Source: Mycolicibacterium sediminis
GTDB lineage: Bacteria; Actinomycetota; Actinomycetes; Mycobacteriales; Mycobacteriaceae
Direction of reading: 5' to 3'
Assembly (NCBI RefSeq): GCF_010731735.1
Contig: NZ_AP022588.1
Span: forward strand, 1,364,001 to 1,428,000
DNA: 64,000 nucleotides
Under the pieces are notes generated by a model. The model made no database searches, was not told the DNA's origin, and saw only the letters and a program-made list of their open reading frames with translations. The position numbers and the translations under genes were made by a program. Numbering within the stretch: the stretch's first letter is position 1; every line of letters starts with the position of its first letter. This document shows positions 18,253-26,646 of this stretch, piece after piece.

Positions 18253-20730
18253 TCAGGCGTTGGCGTCTGCGCCGGTCGCTTCCCACATCAAAACCGCCAG
18301 GTGCTGCCAGTAGACCCAGTCGGCAATCGCCGCGCGCTGCGCCTCGGAGTCGACGGCCACGTGGGCACGGTAGAGCGCCTGTTCCTGCGCGTGCTCTGCG
18401 TAGGTGACGAACGCCTCGAGGTGGACGGCGGCGCGCTCGGGCTGAGTGCTCATCAACGGCTTGATGAGTTCGAACCACAGCGCGTTCGAGTTATCCGCCG
18501 GCGCAATGGTGTCCGCCGGCGCAGGTGGCAGGAGATCGATCAGCGAGGCGGCCGGAACCGACGCCAGGTGTGCGGCGGCGTTCGGCGCGATGACCTCGAG
18601 ACGGCTGCGGCCCTCCATCCGACCCGACTCGGGGATGTCGTCGGGTCGCAGGATCACCTTCGCCGCACCAGGATCGAAGCTTGCGAACTGCTCCTCGGTG
18701 GCAATGACGGCGCGCAACTTCTGCTCGTGCGCGCGGGCCCAACCCTGGATCGCGAGGACCGGGTAGGTGGCCCACTTGGCGCGCTCGGCGGGTGGGATGC
18801 TCTCGTCGGCTGTTGCCATGGCCACCTGCCGCGGCAGGTTGACGTGCTCGGGGATGTAGGCGAGACCGAAGCTGTTCGCCACCACGATCGAACCATCTGC
18901 AGTCAGACCGGTGACCCAGTAGAAGCCGAAGTCGGACACGCCGATGTTCAACGCGGCGGCGATCCGGCGCGCCATGATCAGGGCCGCGTTGCCGTTGTTG
19001 GACTTGCGGTTTGCCCCGCCGCCGACAGCGGCGGAAGTGATCGCATCGCGTTCCAGGCGCGACGTCGACACCGGGATGGGTGCAGCACCGATCGCGCCCT
19101 GGTCGATCCTGCCGGCGGACGCCGGGTTGACGTTGGGACCGCCGGGGGCCGTGGTCGATGCCGGGTTGGCCGCGGCTCCACCAGCACCAGGTGCCGTCGG
19201 TGCCGCTGGCGTCGGCGTTGCCGGCGCACCGAGAGGCATGGGCGGAGCACTCATCGGAGGCGGGGCTGACGGCGTACCTCCGCCGCCACCGCCGCCTCCA
19301 CCACCCGAACCGCCACCGCCGCCCATTCCGCCGAGGTTGCCCAGGCCGCCGCCGGATCCGCCAGATGCGCCGCCCGAGTGACTGGAGGCGTTCGCGGCGG
19401 CCGCTGCGGCCGTGTCGACGGGAAGGGGAGCGTGAGCGAGTGGCTGCATGGGACCGGCACCGGCGGCCGAGATCGGCTGCTGGGACGCGGGGATGGTGTT
19501 GGCCGAGTCCACGGCGCTGGCGAGATCGCCGGGGACGGCCGCGCCGTGGCCGACCTCAGCACCGGCCTGGCCTCCGGCTCCAGCGCCGGTTTGCGAACCG
19601 TCCTTGCCGTTCTCGCCGAGCTGGTTCCGACCGTCCTGTAGGCCGGACGCGCCGGTGTTCTGGCTGCCGGGGGAGGACGACGACGATGACGGGGAGCCGG
19701 GCGAGCCGCTGCTGCCGGTGGTGCCGGTGGTGCCGGGGCCGGACATCGAGGGAGTGGACCCGGGCGTCGAGGCGCGAGGGCCAGGACTTGCGGGGGGTGC
19801 AGCTGGGTTGCCGACTGCGGCCGGGCCGCCTGATGCAGGGACAGGAACAGCACCACCCGCGCCATCACTCTGGCCACCCGGCGTGATCACCGAATCTTGA
19901 CCAACTGATCTGCTTGTGACTTGCTGGATGACGGGCTGTGCCGGCGCTTGGTTTGGCGAGGCAACCGTAGTTCCGTCAGCCTCGGTTTGATTGCCCGAAC
20001 CAGACCCTTGGGTTGTCGACGTGGATTGCTCGGTGGTGGTCTCTTTTGAGGCTGACTCGGGACCCTTAGCTTCTTGGGGTCGCTCGGGTGCTTCGCTGCC
20101 CCCGGCTTCGGAGCGCAGGTTGGACGATGCGCCACCTGCTTTCGCAGGCGACATCGTGGCCTCGGTGCCCGCTCTTGTCACGAAAGGCTCGAAGTTCGGG
20201 GGATTTCCACCTTTATCGAACACGCTTTGGTAAGGCATGCCGGAAATCAACGCATTCGGCGCCGACGATACAACGTTAGTATTAGCCTTCAGCGCCGCTT
20301 CGATAAGGTCCTCGATAATCGACCCACGTCGCTGCTCGTCTTCGAAACTCATTGCGCGAATCTCATCTATAGCTGCTTGCGCAGCGTTCGAGATACCAGT
20401 GATATCCGTTTTGGCGGCCTTCACAATTTCGCTGCTCGTCGCAAAATAGTCGCTTGCGGCCTTCAGCAAGCCTTCGAGGATTCGCATATCTGCAACGTGC
20501 CGGCGGACTTTCCCCTGCGCAGCACTCGCGGAGATACCAAACCATGTCTTGCCGTCGAATATTTTGGTCGTCGAGTTGAGCCATGAGTCACCTGCTGGCC
20601 GAACTGAATTCGAAAGATTCTTGAGCTCAGTCGATCGATCACTTAGGGCGTCTTCGTCGGACGCCGGCCACGCGTGGGGCGGCGTAGTCATCTTGTCCAT
20701 GTCCTTCTCGACAGGACGGGGAATAGTCAT
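18253..20730 (-). CDS. espK: EspK, ESX-1 secretion-associated protein
   Basis: An 825-residue protein in three parts. The N-terminal helical domain has a WXG-like motif (WFG near residue 62). A long Ser/Thr/Pro/Gly-rich middle follows (about 200-560, with poly-Gly). The conserved C-terminal domain (about 590-825) has FYWVTGLTADGSIVVANSFGLAYIP and VILRPDDIPESGRMEGRSRLEV, which match M. tuberculosis EspK (Rv3879c) closely from memory. EspK is implicated in delivering EspB to ESX-1. The first 500 bp of the gene are clearly less GC-rich than the 3' half, so the N-terminal domain may have been exchanged. The order espK...espL-espB is kept but three extra genes intervene or follow. Confidence 0.9.
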   Translation of the reverse strand: MTIPRPVEKDMDKMTTPPHAWPASDEDALSDRSTELKNLSNSVRPAGDSWLNSTTKIFDGKTWFGISASAAQGKVRRHVADMRILEGLLKAASDYFATSSEIVKAAKTDITGISNAAQAAIDEIRAMSFEDEQRRGSIIEDLIEAALKANTNVVSSAPNALISGMPYQSVFDKGGNPPNFEPFVTRAGTEATMSPAKAGGASSNLRSEAGGSEAPERPQEAKGPESASKETTTEQSTSTTQGSGSGNQTEADGTTVASPNQAPAQPVIQQVTSRSVGQDSVITPGGQSDGAGGAVPVPASGGPAAVGNPAAPPASPGPRASTPGSTPSMSGPGTTGTTGSSGSPGSPSSSSSSPGSQNTGASGLQDGRNQLGENGKDGSQTGAGAGGQAGAEVGHGAAVPGDLASAVDSANTIPASQQPISAAGAGPMQPLAHAPLPVDTAAAAAANASSHSGGASGGSGGGLGNLGGMGGGGGSGGGGGGGGGGTPSAPPPMSAPPMPLGAPATPTPAAPTAPGAGGAAANPASTTAPGGPNVNPASAGRIDQGAIGAAPIPVSTSRLERDAITSAAVGGGANRKSNNGNAALIMARRIAAALNIGVSDFGFYWVTGLTADGSIVVANSFGLAYIPEHVNLPRQVAMATADESIPPAERAKWATYPVLAIQGWARAHEQKLRAVIATEEQFASFDPGAAKVILRPDDIPESGRMEGRSRLEVIAPNAAAHLASVPAASLIDLLPPAPADTIAPADNSNALWFELIKPLMSTQPERAAVHLEAFVTYAEHAQEQALYRAHVAVDSEAQRAAIADWVYWQHLAVLMWEATGADANA

Positions 20731-20787
20731 TGAATATGGCCGGATGCTGGGCGATGTGACATCATATTGATTCGCCTTCGGTCGTGA

Positions 20788-21915
20788 TCAGCTTGCCGCA
20801 AACCGGCACGCGGCAGAAAGCGTATTTATCAACCGGAGGACCGTATAGCTCAACCAGCTGTCAGCGCTTGTGTAGTCATCGCCTGTCGTAACGTAGGCGC
20901 GGGCGTACTCCGCCGCTAGAACGGCAAAATCTTCGAAAACCGGGTTGCCGCTTTTCCTGCCAACCGCTTCGGCATCGTCAGCGAAAGTTGCAAAGGTAGG
21001 CAGCGCCGCTAGCTGTACTGACCGTTGTTCTGGCGACCACTGTGCTGCCGGCACATCAGTGTCGAGTGAAGCCCACGCGTTCGTCCCCGCCAAGAACCTG
21101 TCGTTTACGTCGGTCCAAGCTCCGCATTCCGCACCCGGCGTGGTTAGAAACATTTTGGGATCGTCCCCCGAGGCGTTCTCAGTTGCAGCTGAGGGTGAGT
21201 CGACCGTTGTCAAGGTAAGCGCTCGGCTGACAGACCCCCGATCGATCGATGTACAGATTCCAACTAACGCGTTACCGATACTTACGTTTGCGCCCGCCAA
21301 AGCGTCGTCGGACGGCACGTACCGGGGGAGGCTCTCAACGTAGGCGCGTCCGTATGCGGCGTATTGCTCATACAATTCTCGCATCACCCGGTGTGGCGTC
21401 TGCCCGGCAAGCCCGAGCATTTGGTTGGACGCGTTTTCTACCGCAGTCGAGACAGGCTCGATAAAAGCTCGTTGCTCATCGGTCCACTCGTTTACTGGCC
21501 CCAAAGTCTTCCTCTGTGCGCTCCAACCGTTTGCCTGGACGCCGGCGAGAACGCGACTGATCTCGGTCAGCGACTTGCATGTGGGGTCGTTCGTGACGAC
21601 CCCGACAGCTCCGGCGTCAGCGGTGCTTGCGACATCCGTTGGTAAGGGAGGGTTTGACGGTTGCGGATCATTGCCGCGGGCGAGGAGAAGGGTGACGCCG
21701 GCAGTGATTGCGATGACAAGAACGATGGCCAGCCCGGTAAGCGTCCATAGCGCAGTGCGGCGCTTTCTTGACGGGGCTTGCTGCTGAGGCCACACCGCTG
21801 CAGTGGGGAGCGGCTGACCGCTGAACTGCTCGCCGTAATTGTGCTCGGGTGTGCCGGGCGGCTGTGGACGCTGCTGATAGTTCCAGCCGTCTCCTGGTGG
21901 CATTGTCACCGGCAC
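20788..21915 (-). CDS. ESX-1-linked single-pass membrane protein, paralogue 2
   Basis: A 375-residue protein with the same architecture as 17093-18217 and 22081-23232. It has a Gln/Pro-rich N-terminus, one membrane helix at about residues 55-79 preceded by basic residues (RKRR), then an exported domain with QTPHRVMRELYEQYAAYGRAY and the four family cysteines (TCKS, GICTS, ECGAW, AACRF). It is the most divergent of the three and lies in lower-GC sequence. The gene is 57 bp upstream of espK on the same strand, so the two are likely co-transcribed. Function unknown. Confidence 0.82.
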   Translation of the reverse strand: MPVTMPPGDGWNYQQRPQPPGTPEHNYGEQFSGQPLPTAAVWPQQQAPSRKRRTALWTLTGLAIVLVIAITAGVTLLLARGNDPQPSNPPLPTDVASTADAGAVGVVTNDPTCKSLTEISRVLAGVQANGWSAQRKTLGPVNEWTDEQRAFIEPVSTAVENASNQMLGLAGQTPHRVMRELYEQYAAYGRAYVESLPRYVPSDDALAGANVSIGNALVGICTSIDRGSVSRALTLTTVDSPSAATENASGDDPKMFLTTPGAECGAWTDVNDRFLAGTNAWASLDTDVPAAQWSPEQRSVQLAALPTFATFADDAEAVGRKSGNPVFEDFAVLAAEYARAYVTTGDDYTSADSWLSYTVLRLINTLSAACRFAAS

Positions 21916-22080
21916 GCTCCGATGTGCGGAGTTCTCATCTTCGACCCCCGACGCTCCTGATAAATCTGGACAGCCTACCGAGGCTGCGTCTGCAATCTTA
22001 ATTCAAGGAGTTGAGGTCGCGTTGCACCGTTCTAGAGGCCATGACAACTGGGCCACGATCTGTAGCCCGCTCGCCCGTGC

Positions 22081-23232
22081 TCAAGATGCAGCGTCGCACG
22101 CACTGCCCACCAAGCTGTTCAACCGAAGCGCGGTGTACGCCAGCCAACTGTCGGCACCCGTGTACGCGTCGCCTGCAGAGACGTAGGCGCGCAGGTAGCG
22201 GCCCGCGAGCACGCTAAAATCGGACAACACGGGGTTATCGGAACTCGCCGCCGCAGCGTCCATCTGATCCGCCAGTGTCTCCATCAACGCGTAGGCACCG
22301 TCCTGAACAGCGCGCTGCTCGGGGGTCCACTGTGAAGCTGGGCTGCTTGGATCCAGTTGCTCCCAGGCCTTCATGGCGGCAACGAAGCCAGCTTCGCGGT
22401 CGACCCATTCGCGGCATGTTTCGTCGAAAGTTTGAACGAAGCGTTCCGGCACCTCGCCGCTTGGTGTCTGCACGCGAGCGGCAGGCTTCGGACCGGGGCC
22501 GACGACGATCGATCGTCGTGATGAGCCACCACTGACTGCTTGGCATATTCCGAGTAGCGCAGAGCCAGCGCTAACGTTGGCAGAGGCCAAGTTGTTGTCG
22601 ACTGGTGCGTAGGCCGGTAGTGCGTCCGTGTAGGCCTTCGCGTATGCAATGAACTGTTCGTACAATTCCCGGACCACACGATGGGGTGTTTGGTCAGCGA
22701 GCTGTGCGGCCTGCTCGGCTGCACTGCCCATCGCAGTGACGACCTCTTGGACTATCTGACGCTGAGCAGGTGTCCATTCCGCCGCTGGACCCAATTGCTC
22801 GCGCACATCGCTCCATCCGTTAGCCTCGACGCGGCTGAGCGTGTTGTTGATCTCCGTGTACTCTTCGCACGTCGGATCCTCCGTAATGATCGCTATGGGC
22901 CCGGTGTCGGCGGCGCTGGCAACGTCCGACGGTGCGCCTTCAGTCGGCGAAGCCGATGGCCGTCCGCCGTCGTTGTCACGCGTAACCCATAGGGTCAGAC
23001 CGACACCGATGCAGATAACCAGCAGCACCGCAACGGCGATCAGCAGCCACTTGAGCGAGCCGCCACCCTTCGGTGGGGGTGGCTGCTGGGGCGGCCACTG
23101 TCCTCCTGGAAAGCCCGGAGGCGGCGGCGCGAAACCCGGCGGCGGAGGACCCTGCGGACCGAACGACGGCCGCCCATAAGGCGGTTCACCCGGTCGATCA
23201 GGCTGCCACCCACCTTGCGGCGGCATGCTCAT
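22081..23232 (-). CDS. ESX-1-linked single-pass membrane protein, paralogue 3
   Basis: A 383-residue member of the same family. It has a Pro/Gly-rich N-terminus (PPPPGFAPPPPG), a membrane helix at about residues 60-83, and an exported domain with QTPHRVVRELYEQF and cysteines in TCEE, GICQA, TCREW and ACDAA. WTPxxR recurs in both halves of the exported domain, hinting at an internal duplication. The gene is 73 bp downstream of espL on the same strand and so sits in the mycP1-eccE1-espB-espL transcription direction. The function is unknown; the location suggests a role in or around ESX-1. Confidence 0.82.
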   Translation of the reverse strand: MSMPPQGGWQPDRPGEPPYGRPSFGPQGPPPPGFAPPPPGFPGGQWPPQQPPPPKGGGSLKWLLIAVAVLLVICIGVGLTLWVTRDNDGGRPSASPTEGAPSDVASAADTGPIAIITEDPTCEEYTEINNTLSRVEANGWSDVREQLGPAAEWTPAQRQIVQEVVTAMGSAAEQAAQLADQTPHRVVRELYEQFIAYAKAYTDALPAYAPVDNNLASANVSAGSALLGICQAVSGGSSRRSIVVGPGPKPAARVQTPSGEVPERFVQTFDETCREWVDREAGFVAAMKAWEQLDPSSPASQWTPEQRAVQDGAYALMETLADQMDAAAASSDNPVLSDFSVLAGRYLRAYVSAGDAYTGADSWLAYTALRLNSLVGSACDAAS

Positions 23233-23305
23233 CGGGCAAGGCCCGAGGTAAACAACATGAAGACGCGGTCCCCGCTACGAGAAAGCGACACCCGGCGCAA
23301 GCACC

Positions 23306-23650
23306 TCACGTCCAGCGCTCCTCAGCCGCGTCGCCGGTAATCTCCGCGACGACGGAGTCGATGTACTCACGGTCCGCCTCGATCGACATGCCGGCCTCCG
23401 CCATCGCCTTCCCCAAGGCCTCGTTGACGCGTGCCGAGACGACCTCGGCGCCGGACCGCAGGACGCCGTCCTCGAGGTACACGTTGGTCAGCCAGCTGTG
23501 CCCGTTGAGCGTGACCTCCACCGTTCCGGTTTCATCCGTCGCGGTGAACGTCTGAGTGTTCATCTTGTCGAGCTGATCGTCCATCAGGGACTGAAGTCGC
23601 TGCGCCTGCGCGAGAACGGCGGCGACCTCGGGATGCATGTCGTCGGTCAC
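23306..23650 (-). CDS. espL: EspL, YbaB/EbfC-like ESX-1 protein
   Basis: Small cytosolic protein (114 residues) of the YbaB/EbfC fold: an N-terminal helix (AAVLAQAQRLQSLMDDQLDKM), a central beta part (GTVEVTLNGHSWLTNVYLEDGVL) and a C-terminal helix. In M. tuberculosis and M. marinum EspL is tied to stability of Esp substrates. Start GTG overlaps the espB stop by 4 bp (GTGA), as expected for the espB-espL pair. Confidence 0.9.
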   Translation of the reverse strand: MTDDMHPEVAAVLAQAQRLQSLMDDQLDKMNTQTFTATDETGTVEVTLNGHSWLTNVYLEDGVLRSGAEVVSARVNEALGKAMAEAGMSIEADREYIDSVVAEITGDAAEERWT

Positions 23651-25197
23651 TTGGTGTCCTTGGCGTCACCGGTGTCCTTGCGCCGCGGACGATTGCCGAT
23701 CACGGCCTCCGTCCACGCGCGGTCCTCCTTGTACAGCTCCTCGTCGGGCGACAGACCTGGCGAGCGCTTCTTCTCCGAAGCACCGCCCTGACCGTGGCCG
23801 GCGCCGTGCATGGGCATACCGCCACCCATGCCGCCTCCGCCGCCGCCCGGCCCACCTCCCGACGGACCACCACCGACACCGGCGGGCGCGCCGCCCCCGG
23901 CGCCGGGTCCGACGGACACGCCGCCTACGTTGGGCTGCAACGGCATTGCGCCGATACCGCCACCCCCGCCTCCGGATCCGCCGCCCGAGCCGCCGCCGGC
24001 CGAGGCCGGGCTGACCCCAGGGTCGTCGAGTGAAGGAAGGTCGGTCGACGGTTCTCCACCGAGGTCGGGAAGGCTGGGCATCCCGCCGCCGGCCCCGGCT
24101 CCGGAGCCGCCGCTGGGCGATCCGCCGCCACCAGAAGGTGATCCGCCACTCGGCTGCCCACCGCCGGACCCCGTCTCAGGTTGCGCCGACGCCGCGGACA
24201 CCGGTACGTCGGGCTGTGGAATCGACGGCATCTTCGGGGTCTCTGGAGCGCCGCCGCCTCCACCACTCCCGGCACCACCACCACCGGACCCGCCCCCACC
24301 ACCGGGCTGCCCCGTGCCGGGCTGCGTTGGCTGCGGCTGATTCGGGTTGCTACTGGTGTCGCCACCCGACGCACCAGGCAGTGGGTTGATCTTCGGCGGC
24401 TCGGGAAGCGTCATCGCCTGCTGGTTGGCGCCGGTCGCATACCGCGCGAGGATCTCCTCGGACTTCTCCTGCATCTTCTTGCGCTTGTTCATCAGCATGA
24501 CGGTCAGTGCCGGCACCATGGTCGAGGCCAGGATCTCGGCGTCGAGGGCGGCGACCTCCATGACCGTGGGGTGCTCCGCGACAGCGCCGCGATGGACCTC
24601 TTCGAGCGCCCCGGCCTTACCGGCCAGTTCTCGCGCAGACGCCGCCATGTCCTCCAGCCACTGCTTGTGCTTCTCGAGGGATGCGAACGCCGCCTCGGCC
24701 GCGCCGCCATTCCACTCCACGCCGCTCGAGCCGAATGTCTCCTTGCGCGCATCGAGTGCGGTCGCATAGGTCTCCCACGCGGTCTTGAATGTCGCGAGGG
24801 AGGCCGCCTGGTCCGGCTGGGAGATCTGGAAGGCGGCCATTTCCAGCATCACGAAACCTGGCGCCGGGCAGACGTACGCCGGGGGCGAAGGCAGTGCGAC
24901 CGACGGCGTGGTCGGCGGCTCTGGGATCACGGGCGGGATGTCCGGCGCCTGCTCCCCGTTGGCGAGCGCCCCCCCGGAATTCTCGTCCACCTTCCGGTAG
25001 GCGGTGGCCGCCGACTTGAACGCCTCGGACAGACGAGTCGCCTCGGCTCCGCCCGACGTCGAGTACCCGCGCAGCGCCGTCGCCGACTTGTTCAGCTCGT
25101 TCACGGCGCTCTTCGCGATGTCCAGGGCGCACGGCGGCAACGGTTCCCCCGGCGGCTCCGGCATCGGCGCGCTGATCTGCGCCGCCTTCGCGTCCAA
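23647..25197 (-). CDS. espB: EspB, secreted ESX-1 substrate with PE/PPE-like fold
   Basis: Secreted ESX-1 protein of 516 residues. The N-terminal ~280 residues form the single-chain PE-PPE-like helical bundle: the export motif YRKVD is at 67-71 and WNG at 162-164. The C-terminal half is very rich in Gly/Pro/Ser (poly-Gly runs at about 295-480) and ends in a charged tail (DEELYKEDRAW). M. tuberculosis EspB is cleaved by MycP1 in the C-terminal part and oligomerises into rings; I cannot point to the cleavage site here. It is about 55 residues longer than the ~460 recalled for M. tuberculosis. eccE1 lies 51 bp upstream. Confidence 0.92.
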   Translation of the reverse strand: MDAKAAQISAPMPEPPGEPLPPCALDIAKSAVNELNKSATALRGYSTSGGAEATRLSEAFKSAATAYRKVDENSGGALANGEQAPDIPPVIPEPPTTPSVALPSPPAYVCPAPGFVMLEMAAFQISQPDQAASLATFKTAWETYATALDARKETFGSSGVEWNGGAAEAAFASLEKHKQWLEDMAASARELAGKAGALEEVHRGAVAEHPTVMEVAALDAEILASTMVPALTVMLMNKRKKMQEKSEEILARYATGANQQAMTLPEPPKINPLPGASGGDTSSNPNQPQPTQPGTGQPGGGGGSGGGGAGSGGGGGAPETPKMPSIPQPDVPVSAASAQPETGSGGGQPSGGSPSGGGGSPSGGSGAGAGGGMPSLPDLGGEPSTDLPSLDDPGVSPASAGGGSGGGSGGGGGGIGAMPLQPNVGGVSVGPGAGGGAPAGVGGGPSGGGPGGGGGGMGGGMPMHGAGHGQGGASEKKRSPGLSPDEELYKEDRAWTEAVIGNRPRRKDTGDAKDTK

Positions 25198-25248
25198 CTG
25201 AGTTGGATCGACCTTTACTTCCCCGCCACGAGCCCTCCTTGACGTCCC

Positions 25249-26646
25249 TCACTGTTCCAGCACCATCTGGTAGCGACTCTCCTCGCGCGGATTGATCAGC
25301 CGGATCGGCAGCTGACGGTGGCGAGGAGTGTCGATGAAGTTGTGTCGCAACACGACTCGGCCCACACCGCGGTGCGGTCCGAGGTACGTGGTGGCCTTGG
25401 GCCAGCCAATCTTGGCGACCTTGCCGACGCGGGCGTTGATGATCCCGGCGAACTCGGTGAACTGCGGGCCGAGCGTGACGATCGCACCCGCGGCTGCGGA
25501 CCGGATCACGAACTGCGTGAACAGCCGCGAATCGCCGAGGTTGATGCTGACGTCTACGTCGTCGAACGGCATGTACACCGGGTACCGGTCGGCCGTCTCG
25601 CCGATCAGGACGCCGGCCGAGCCGATCGGCAGGTCGTAGTGCTGATCGGTGACGGGGCTCTGCCCGAGCAGGGCGGCCCGCTGGCCACCGAACAGGCACG
25701 AAAACCCGCGTGGCGTCGACGGATTGGACAGCGTGGTCAGCAGCACTGTGGTCGTCGGCGGGACGCCGGGGCGCACCCGCACCTGGGTGATGGTGTGGTC
25801 GGCCCGTGCCGACCACCACACGTTGGGCCCGCCGGGTGCCGTGTACGCGGCGGTGAACGTGCTGCGGCCCTTGATCGACGACCAGCTCTCGCGTTCGAAG
25901 CTGATCTCGGTGGCCTTGTCGTAGTCGTCGAAGCTGCGACTGCATCGCGCGTCGACTCCGTTGCTGGCCAACTGGTCTGCGATGCGCGTCGTCGACGAGA
26001 CGAGGTAGCGCGCCAGACCCGCGAGGCCGACTTCTCGGCGCAGTGCGGACTTCCGCGTCTCCTCGGGAAGCGCGCGAAGGACGATCCACGTCCGGCGGTT
26101 GGCCGGGGCGGGGTACGGCCCGACCACCTGGTCGTACAGCGCCACCAGGCTGGCGGGCGCGGTCCTGCCGACGCGGTGTCCCGCGGAGACGATGTCGGCC
26201 TCGAGGTCGGGGCAGTGCGCCTTGATCAGCTGCTCGACGAGCTTGGTGCTCACCACGTCGTCGGTGATGGCCTCGCCGCCGACGAGAACGGTCGGCGTGA
26301 ACGGCCGCGGCACCAGCTCGATGACCGACACCAGGTGATCGCCCTGCCAGCGCACCGCCACGTGGTCGCCCGGCTCGACCGTCGCACCGACGGCGGGTTC
26401 GGACGGCGCGGACGGCGCGGCCTTGTGACGCCGGCGCCACGAGAAGATTGCGACGATCCATCCGGCGAACCGCCGGCCGCGCACGGTCAGCACCGCCGCG
26501 ATCGCGATGAGCACCGCGAGCGTGATGCCCACCCACAACAGCTCGAGCTGCATGAACAGCAGAATCATCGCCGGGATGAGCAGCGCGGCCCACAGCAGGT
26601 GCCCCGTGGTGGCGCGGACGCCGAACTGGCCGAAGAACTCCTTCAT
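25249..26646 (-). CDS. eccE1: EccE1, ESX-1 membrane complex component
   Basis: Peripheral component of the ESX membrane complex. The 465-residue product has two adjacent membrane helices (about residues 18-34 and 36-52) and a basic stretch (WRRRHK), followed by a cytoplasmic mixed alpha/beta domain of about 390 residues. Start ATG overlaps the mycP1 stop (ATGA). The gene order mycP1-eccE1-espB is that of ESX-1. Confidence 0.93.
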   Translation of the reverse strand: MKEFFGQFGVRATTGHLLWAALLIPAMILLFMQLELLWVGITLAVLIAIAAVLTVRGRRFAGWIVAIFSWRRRHKAAPSAPSEPAVGATVEPGDHVAVRWQGDHLVSVIELVPRPFTPTVLVGGEAITDDVVSTKLVEQLIKAHCPDLEADIVSAGHRVGRTAPASLVALYDQVVGPYPAPANRRTWIVLRALPEETRKSALRREVGLAGLARYLVSSTTRIADQLASNGVDARCSRSFDDYDKATEISFERESWSSIKGRSTFTAAYTAPGGPNVWWSARADHTITQVRVRPGVPPTTTVLLTTLSNPSTPRGFSCLFGGQRAALLGQSPVTDQHYDLPIGSAGVLIGETADRYPVYMPFDDVDVSINLGDSRLFTQFVIRSAAAGAIVTLGPQFTEFAGIINARVGKVAKIGWPKATTYLGPHRGVGRVVLRHNFIDTPRHRQLPIRLINPREESRYQMVLEQ

